A stretch of 64,000 bases of DNA from Bacillota bacterium (lineage in GTDB: Bacteria; Bacillota; Clostridia; Lachnospirales; Bianqueaceae). The stretch lies in contig JAFRUE010000008.1 of NCBI GenBank assembly GCA_017441925.1, positions 62,001 through 126,000 on the forward strand, in the 5' to 3' direction. Below are positions 59,150-64,000 of the stretch, in pieces. Under the pieces are notes generated by a model. That model was not told the origin of the DNA and did no database searches. It saw only the letters and a program-made list of their open reading frames with translations. The translations under genes and the position numbers were made by a program. How positions within the stretch are numbered: position 1 is the stretch's first letter; each line of letters starts with the position of its first letter.

Positions 59150-61246
59150 ATGAGTACTTTGTTCTTAAAGATACTCAATATGAGTATCACAGCCGGATGG
59201 CTGATACTTGCGGTGATGATCACGAGATGGATACTCAGAAGAGCAACACGACGGATCATCTGTTTGCTGTGGGTATTTGTTGCTGTCCGGCTGGTTCTGC
59301 CGCTTTCCCTGCCGAGTCCGATCAGCCTGATTCCAAACAGGCAGCCGATTCCGGAAAGCATTATTACTGCCACAGAACAGGAAAACGAAGAACCTGTGAC
59401 GGATATGGCGACATCTGCGACCGATCAGGAAGCTCATACGAGCAATGAGGCGACAGAATTCAATACACCGGAAACATTAGTCCCTGCTGTTAATCCGGAT
59501 CCATCAATCGATCTGAATACGGCCGCCAGTGCGAACCCATGGCAGGCTGCTTTCTCCATCGCGTCTATCGTATGGGTTGTCGGGATCTGTGCCATGCTGC
59601 TGTATGCCGTCATTCACTATTTGAAGCTTAAGAAATCGCTCGCAGCCTCGATCGAGTACAGAGAAGCCGGGACAGATCATTATACAGGACAGATCAGGAT
59701 CTGCGATGAGATCAAGGCGCCTTTTATCCTGGGCATCCTGCATCCGGTTCTCTATATCCCGTCCGGCCTGAACGGACAGGCATTGGAATATGTCCTGCAG
59801 CATGAACAGGCGCATCTAAGACGAAAAGACTATCTGTGGAAGCCGCTTGGATATCTGATTCTCACGATTCACTGGTTCAATCCGCTGTGCTGGGCCGCAT
59901 ATCTTCTGTTCTGTCAGGATGTGGAAATGGCTTGTGATGAAGCTGTGATTTGGGACATGGACCGAGAACATATTGCGGATTATATGAGGACACTTCTTGC
60001 CTGCAGCCAGTCTAATAGATTGAATGCGGCTACTCTTGCATTTGGCGAGGTTGGAGTAAAACGGCGTATCCGGAATATTGCGCAGTATAAGAAACCAGCC
60101 TTTGGAGCGGTTGCAGCCATAATCGTGGTCAGCCTTGGAATGGCAGCCTGTCTGATGACGGACCCGATAGACAAAAACGTCATTACAGGGGAAACATCCT
60201 ATAAAGTATTTGTTACACAGGCAGAGAGACCGTTTTCGGACGATAAACCCTATGTAAATGATCGGACGAGACTGTATCATTTTATGACGAGGGACGGATC
60301 TGCTTTTGCACAAGGGACAGATCTGCTGCAGTATATGGAGAAAGGCTCGAACGACTGGCACGTTCTTTGCAAAGATTCGGACTGTCTGCATGCATCGGAA
60401 GATTGTCCTGCATATTATGTCGGCCGGCATGAGATCCTGGATATAGATTCGAATAACCATATCCGGGTTCTGGAGTTTGCGAATGCCGGACACCAGCTCG
60501 TGATCTGGAAAGTGAATACACGTACGTACATGAAGGATGCAGCAGCGTCTTTTGATCTGGATGAATTGAGTGGAACGCGGAAGGACGGATCAATCCGACT
60601 CTCCGACTTCTGCGAATACAACGATAAGTTGTATCTGACCTATCCGGCGGAGGAACAGAACACGGACATAACATGGCTTATTCGAATTGATCTGAAGACA
60701 TTTCAGGCTGATAATATTGTTTGTATTCAGCCATCCATGCTGCCCGTGGATTATTCCGTCATTCACCGGTTTGAGTATGTCGAGGACGATATTGTTTATC
60801 TTATGCTTGAAAACGCTGTTTCCGGGCAGATGCGACTGTACGGATTTGATATGGAGCAGTTGGAATTTGCCGACACCGGATTTGAACTGGCATATGGCAC
60901 ATCCTATTGCCTGGCGGGCCCTCAGGCTGTATACATTGAGCAGGATGATGAGCAGTGCTATTTGGTTAAAACGGACGTCCTGACCGGTGAAAGCACGCTG
61001 CTTGCGGATACTTTTATTGGTACCAAGATTAGACCTGGAACAGTGCCGTATCTGGGCTTTGTAAATGTATCCACATGGGAGCATCCAAAGAGCACCTATT
61101 ATCAGCTGAACATGAATACCGCGGAAATGACTGAGTATTACAAAGCAGGATCTCAGATCTATAAGTCCAGCGGTAACGGATATGCTGCCTATCTTGAGTA
61201 TGAAGCCGACTATAGCTATAAGCTTGCCATAAAGAAAGCTAGTTGA
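59150..61246 (+). CDS. BlaR1-like membrane metalloprotease with lipoprotein-type sensor (locus 2)
   Basis: A 698-residue M56-family protein, paralogue of the 28603 gene over its first 340 residues. Membrane segments at about 8-28, 36-52 and 135-157; zinc site QHEQAHLRRKDYLW with His218-Glu219-His222; EMACDE at about 259-264; final helix about 316-335. The external part (about 345-698) is not a penicillin-binding domain. It carries a C-x4-C-x-H-x4-C motif (Cys407, Cys412, His414, Cys419) within LCKDSDCLHASEDCPAYY and propeller-like strands. The same domain makes up the two lipoproteins encoded downstream. It should cleave its BlaI partner on an unknown extracellular cue. Confidence 0.9.
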   Translation: MSTLFLKILNMSITAGWLILAVMITRWILRRATRRIICLLWVFVAVRLVLPLSLPSPISLIPNRQPIPESIITATEQENEEPVTDMATSATDQEAHTSNEATEFNTPETLVPAVNPDPSIDLNTAASANPWQAAFSIASIVWVVGICAMLLYAVIHYLKLKKSLAASIEYREAGTDHYTGQIRICDEIKAPFILGILHPVLYIPSGLNGQALEYVLQHEQAHLRRKDYLWKPLGYLILTIHWFNPLCWAAYLLFCQDVEMACDEAVIWDMDREHIADYMRTLLACSQSNRLNAATLAFGEVGVKRRIRNIAQYKKPAFGAVAAIIVVSLGMAACLMTDPIDKNVITGETSYKVFVTQAERPFSDDKPYVNDRTRLYHFMTRDGSAFAQGTDLLQYMEKGSNDWHVLCKDSDCLHASEDCPAYYVGRHEILDIDSNNHIRVLEFANAGHQLVIWKVNTRTYMKDAAASFDLDELSGTRKDGSIRLSDFCEYNDKLYLTYPAEEQNTDITWLIRIDLKTFQADNIVCIQPSMLPVDYSVIHRFEYVEDDIVYLMLENAVSGQMRLYGFDMEQLEFADTGFELAYGTSYCLAGPQAVYIEQDDEQCYLVKTDVLTGESTLLADTFIGTKIRPGTVPYLGFVNVSTWEHPKSTYYQLNMNTAEMTEYYKAGSQIYKSSGNGYAAYLEYEADYSYKLAIKKAS

Positions 61247-61417
61247 GGATGCTGTGAGGATATTAATGCATCTGAAGATGCAGGTGTGGTTTTTGTTGCC
61301 AAAAAAACAGAAGGGGGTGATTCCGACGGGCTAATTATTTCAATATCATTGGGCAAAAAAGCAACACTTATAGGCAGTAATACAAATATAGAATACGACA
61401 GGAGGTTACACCTATGA
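61247..61417 (+). pseudogene. Possible AT-rich gene remnant
   Basis: Directly after the BlaR1-like stop there is a stop-free frame of about 56 codons without an ATG that reads like protein (DAGVVFVAKKTEGGDSDG, LIISISLGKKATLIGS) and ends at a TGA overlapping the start of the next gene. It may be the tail of a lost gene or start from an internal GTG. Family not recognised. Confidence 0.35.
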
Positions 61418-61821
61418 AGAAGAGTATTATGAGAAAGGTATTTGCGATAATGGTGGCGATGATTGTATCCATATGCTCATTTACCGCAAATGCAGGGACG
61501 ATGGTGGAAATTGACTATGGTTCAACAACGATCAGTCCTGACTGCGGTGGAGATATTTATGTGAATTATAGTGTCAGGTATGCGGGAGCCACTCATTCTG
61601 CATCAGTAACGGGATGGAGTTATTCATTGGACACTTATTCCTTAGGCGTACAACATGGATTTATTCCTTCAAGTGTGCAGGTAACGAGTGAGTATGCCAC
61701 TTATTTTCTGATTTCTGCAAGTGGTGGAACATGGTTTGTCGAGACGATTTTTCCATTTGATATATGGCCGGATGTAAATTATGAAACAACACATAGCCAT
61801 TCTAGAACGGTAACTTACTAA
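61414..61821 (+). CDS. Small secreted protein, unknown function
   Basis: A 135-residue protein with AGGAGG upstream and a classical signal peptide (MKKSIMRKVFAIMVAMIVSI, cleavage probably after FTANA). The mature part of about 108 residues is rich in Ser, Thr, Tyr and His, contains a single Cys and looks like an all-beta domain. Codon use is AT-richer than that of flanking genes. No family is recognised; a secreted toxin-like or surface role is possible but unsupported. Confidence 0.75.
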   Translation: MKKSIMRKVFAIMVAMIVSICSFTANAGTMVEIDYGSTTISPDCGGDIYVNYSVRYAGATHSASVTGWSYSLDTYSLGVQHGFIPSSVQVTSEYATYFLISASGGTWFVETIFPFDIWPDVNYETTHSHSRTVTY

Positions 61822-61835
61822 TCATTGTTATTGCC

Positions 61836-62981
61836 ATGAAACGAGTGGGCTATTACATTATCATGCTGCAGCTGACCATTCTTTTAATGGTAGGCTGCGG
61901 CACTAAAAGTATTGCGGTTGATGATGACAGGCCGTATAGAGTGGTTCAGACACTGGGTTATACTGAACGATTGGTGAATGAGGACAGAGTTTACGCTTTT
62001 TTGTTTGAACCGGGCGAACAGTTCTTTATCGGAGGGGGTATTCTGAAGTATAAAGAGAAAAACAGCGGAGGATGGCAGACCTTGTGCTGGAAACCGGGCT
62101 GTTCTCATACATCGGAAGACTGTCCTGCCTATTACGAGTATTCACACAGACTGCTGAATCTTGGCGACAAGGGAGAAGTCCGGATTCTGGAATTCACCCG
62201 GCCAGCCGGACTTGCGGTCTGGGAGATCAATCCGAATCGGTCGACAAAGACGAAACTGGCTTCGTTCGACCTGGCAGAGATGACGGACAGCACGAATGAT
62301 ATGGGTTATATGGAATACGATACCTGTGAGTATGGGCATAAGCTGTATTTATTCTATGAAACGTCCAGTGGAAGTGGAGACGAGCGGGAAATTGCGAACT
62401 GGATTCTCTGTTTTGATCTGGAAACGCTGAAGGCCGAAGAGCCGTTATGCCTGCAGGAAATCGGGTTGCCCGAAGCATTCCCGTTCGTGTATCATTTTCA
62501 ATTGATTGAAGATGGCGTGCTGTACTGTTGTCTTGCGAACCAGAACAAATATGAATACAATGGCGATGAAGGAATAAGACTGCGTATCTACCGATTTTTT
62601 TTGGCTGATCATACATGGACGGATACGGGTTATGAAACGGATTGGCTTGCCCAGAACCAGATGGGTCATGTGATAATCGAGAAAAGAAAAGACGGAGACC
62701 GGTATTATCTGACCAGTGTAGACCTTCTGACAGGAGAGACTGCTGTGATTACGGAAGTCCCGGGAAGCATTACATATACACTGACCGCTTCACAGTACAT
62801 TCACCGGATCAGCATTCTGGATACCGCGGATGTGTCCATGTACGAGTATGACATGGACACAGGAGAGAAACACTTTTTTCAGGATTCCTACTGCATCGCA
62901 TACGGAAATGGCTACTGTGCTTTTGATTCAATGACATCGGATGGCAGCGGAACACTTCGGATTGAGAGGATTACCCCATGA
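61836..62981 (+). CDS. Lipoprotein sharing the BlaR1 sensor domain (copy 1)
   Basis: A 381-residue lipoprotein (signal MKRVGYYIIMLQLTILLMVGC; no good ribosome binding site is seen). The mature part aligns along its length with the external domain of the 59150 BlaR1-like protein: LCWKPGCSHTSEDCPAYY has the same C-x4-C-x-H-x4-C motif, followed by VRILEF, LAVWEINPNRSTKTKLASFDL and later SVDLLTGET. Proteins with this motif are common uncharacterised clostridial lipoproteins (DUF5050-like propellers). Its stop overlaps the next gene (ATGA). Confidence 0.82.
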   Translation: MKRVGYYIIMLQLTILLMVGCGTKSIAVDDDRPYRVVQTLGYTERLVNEDRVYAFLFEPGEQFFIGGGILKYKEKNSGGWQTLCWKPGCSHTSEDCPAYYEYSHRLLNLGDKGEVRILEFTRPAGLAVWEINPNRSTKTKLASFDLAEMTDSTNDMGYMEYDTCEYGHKLYLFYETSSGSGDEREIANWILCFDLETLKAEEPLCLQEIGLPEAFPFVYHFQLIEDGVLYCCLANQNKYEYNGDEGIRLRIYRFFLADHTWTDTGYETDWLAQNQMGHVIIEKRKDGDRYYLTSVDLLTGETAVITEVPGSITYTLTASQYIHRISILDTADVSMYEYDMDTGEKHFFQDSYCIAYGNGYCAFDSMTSDGSGTLRIERITP

Positions 62982-64000
62982 GACATATCAAAAAGCTTTT
63001 GCTGATCAATATAATCCTGATAGTGACAACTTTTCTATCTGGCTGCTCGCGGAACAAAGGTATCGCGGCAGAATATGGGACGCCATACCGGGCTTTCAGA
63101 GAGTATGCTGTAAATGATAAGGATCATTTGTATCAATTCCGAGAGCAGGGACGGGTCAATACACCCGGAGGAGGATTGCTGAGCTATGTGAATAAGGGAT
63201 CGGGAGATTGGCAGATTCTGTGCTGGCGGCCCGGCTGCCTTCATGCTACAGAGGACTGTCCTGCTTATTATAATGCAGGACACCGTTTGTTGAACGCAAC
63301 CTTGGACGGGCGGATCCGGGTTCTGGAATTCAAGAAGAAGGGGCATCAGCTTGTGATCTGGGAGGTCAACACCCATAAATCAACCAAAAACAGAATAGCG
63401 TCTTATGATCTGGATCAGCTGAGCGACGGGAAAGGGACAGAATACATTTCTACTTTGGATTTTTGTGAGTACCAGGGCATCCTGTATCTTATCTTCCCTT
63501 CAACATATATTGGCGAGAAGGGCTCCAGAATCACAACGACATGGCTTATCCGTATTAATCTGGAGACATTAGACACAGAGGAGAGCATCTGTCTTCAGGA
63601 TATGCAGTTTCCGGAAAGCTTTCCCGTGATTCATAAGATCCTGCTTATTGAAGAGAATAAGCTTTATATTGTGCTGGCGGACAGAGAGATCGGAGAAGAA
63701 GGAGCCCCCAGTCCGGAGCTGCGGCTTTATAGCTTTGATCTGGATACACGGACTTTAGAGGATACCGGATTCGCCCCGGAAGATGATGCTTTTTATTGTC
63801 TGATAGGGCACCAGGTATTCTACAGAGAACCTTTAGGGGACGGAATGTATTCCTTGATCAGAGAAGACCTGTATACAGGAGAGAAGCAGGCTATATTGGA
63901 GATGCCTGACGGAGCCATTTTTGCAAACGAAGAACAATACCTGGGATATGTCTCGATCACTTACCGGGAAGCAGGAGAAACTATTCCCTATCCCTATATG
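62978..64000 (+). CDS. Lipoprotein sharing the BlaR1 sensor domain (copy 2, partial)
   Basis: The frame opens at ATG 62978 and is still open at the window end (341 codons). Signal MRHIKKLLLINIILIVTTF ends in lipobox LSGC. It contains LCWRPGCLHATEDCPAYY, IRVLEFKKKGHQLVIWEVNT and DLYTGEKQ, closely matching both the preceding lipoprotein and the BlaR1-like external domain; the segment after the Cys motif is even nearer to the sensor than to copy 1. Probably a tandem duplicate. Confidence 0.82.
   Translation, partial: MRHIKKLLLINIILIVTTFLSGCSRNKGIAAEYGTPYRAFREYAVNDKDHLYQFREQGRVNTPGGGLLSYVNKGSGDWQILCWRPGCLHATEDCPAYYNAGHRLLNATLDGRIRVLEFKKKGHQLVIWEVNTHKSTKNRIASYDLDQLSDGKGTEYISTLDFCEYQGILYLIFPSTYIGEKGSRITTTWLIRINLETLDTEESICLQDMQFPESFPVIHKILLIEENKLYIVLADREIGEEGAPSPELRLYSFDLDTRTLEDTGFAPEDDAFYCLIGHQVFYREPLGDGMYSLIREDLYTGEKQAILEMPDGAIFANEEQYLGYVSITYREAGETIPYPYM

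Noticed and set aside
1-64000. tRNA, rRNA, transposase, integrase or phage genes
   Set aside because: None was recognised by motif or structure on reading; a tRNA or Rfam covariance search would be needed to exclude small RNAs.

Overview
The window reads as a chromosomal segment of a Gram-positive, low-redox gut-type member of the Bacillota, most likely class Clostridia (Lachnospiraceae-like). The signs are lipobox lipoproteins, a sortase-type VPATG anchor, AGGAGG ribosome binding sites, many TTGACA-N17-TATAAT promoters, a pyrophosphate-type phosphofructokinase, several intracellular carbohydrate enzymes and a moderately high GC content. The species call is inference. No tRNA, rRNA, CRISPR array, transposase or phage gene was recognised.

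Layout. (1) 1-9.2 kb, minus strand: an oligopeptide ABC transporter (oppA-oppB-oppC-oppD-oppF) followed by an NlpC/P60 murein-peptide endopeptidase cut by the window edge, with a cytoplasmic class A beta-lactamase-like hydrolase and aminopeptidase C upstream. Together they look like uptake and breakdown of (murein) peptides. (2) 9.3-13.2 kb, minus: Gfo/Idh/MocA oxidoreductase, ATP-grasp enzyme, two-domain polyphosphate kinase 2. (3) 13.4-18.2 kb, plus: aspartate carbamoyltransferase fused to a lone PyrI-type zinc domain, flavin reductase, esterase, and an IMP dehydrogenase closely resembling the Tritrichomonas foetus enzyme. (4) 18.7-23.2 kb: ADP-ribosylglycohydrolase-family protein plus a large GH106-like glycosidase. 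(5) 24.0-32.7 kb: accessory block of membrane regulator, unknown lipoproteins, and a BlaI/BlaR1-like pair without a penicillin-sensing domain. (6) 32.8-37.2 kb: acetyltransferase and asnS (minus), divergent purE and lysC (plus). (7) 37.4-47.9 kb: GH5 lipoprotein, cellulose-synthase-like glycosyltransferase and a 2593-residue cell-wall-anchored adhesin. (8) 47.9-52.3 kb: membrane protein, alpha/beta hydrolase, gene remnant and YetA/exo-rhamnogalacturonan-lyase-like protein behind a LacI-type palindrome. (9) 52.4-58.6 kb: mgtE and an orphan acyltransferase (minus); divergent small membrane protein, sialidase-like protein and phosphoesterase; pfp; a small protein. (10) 58.7-64.0 kb: a second, paralogous BlaI/BlaR1-like pair, an AT-rich insert, and two tandem lipoproteins that carry the same domain as the BlaR1 sensor.

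The most notable points are: the two duplicated BlaI/BlaR1-like loci, whose promoters share an identical layout of two 18-bp operators (AGTCTA-N6-TAGACT type, 26 bp apart); the re-use of one BlaR1 sensor domain as stand-alone lipoproteins; the PyrB-zinc-domain fusion; and three gene-free intergenic regions in which successive hairpins are built from one re-used stem word, different at each locus.
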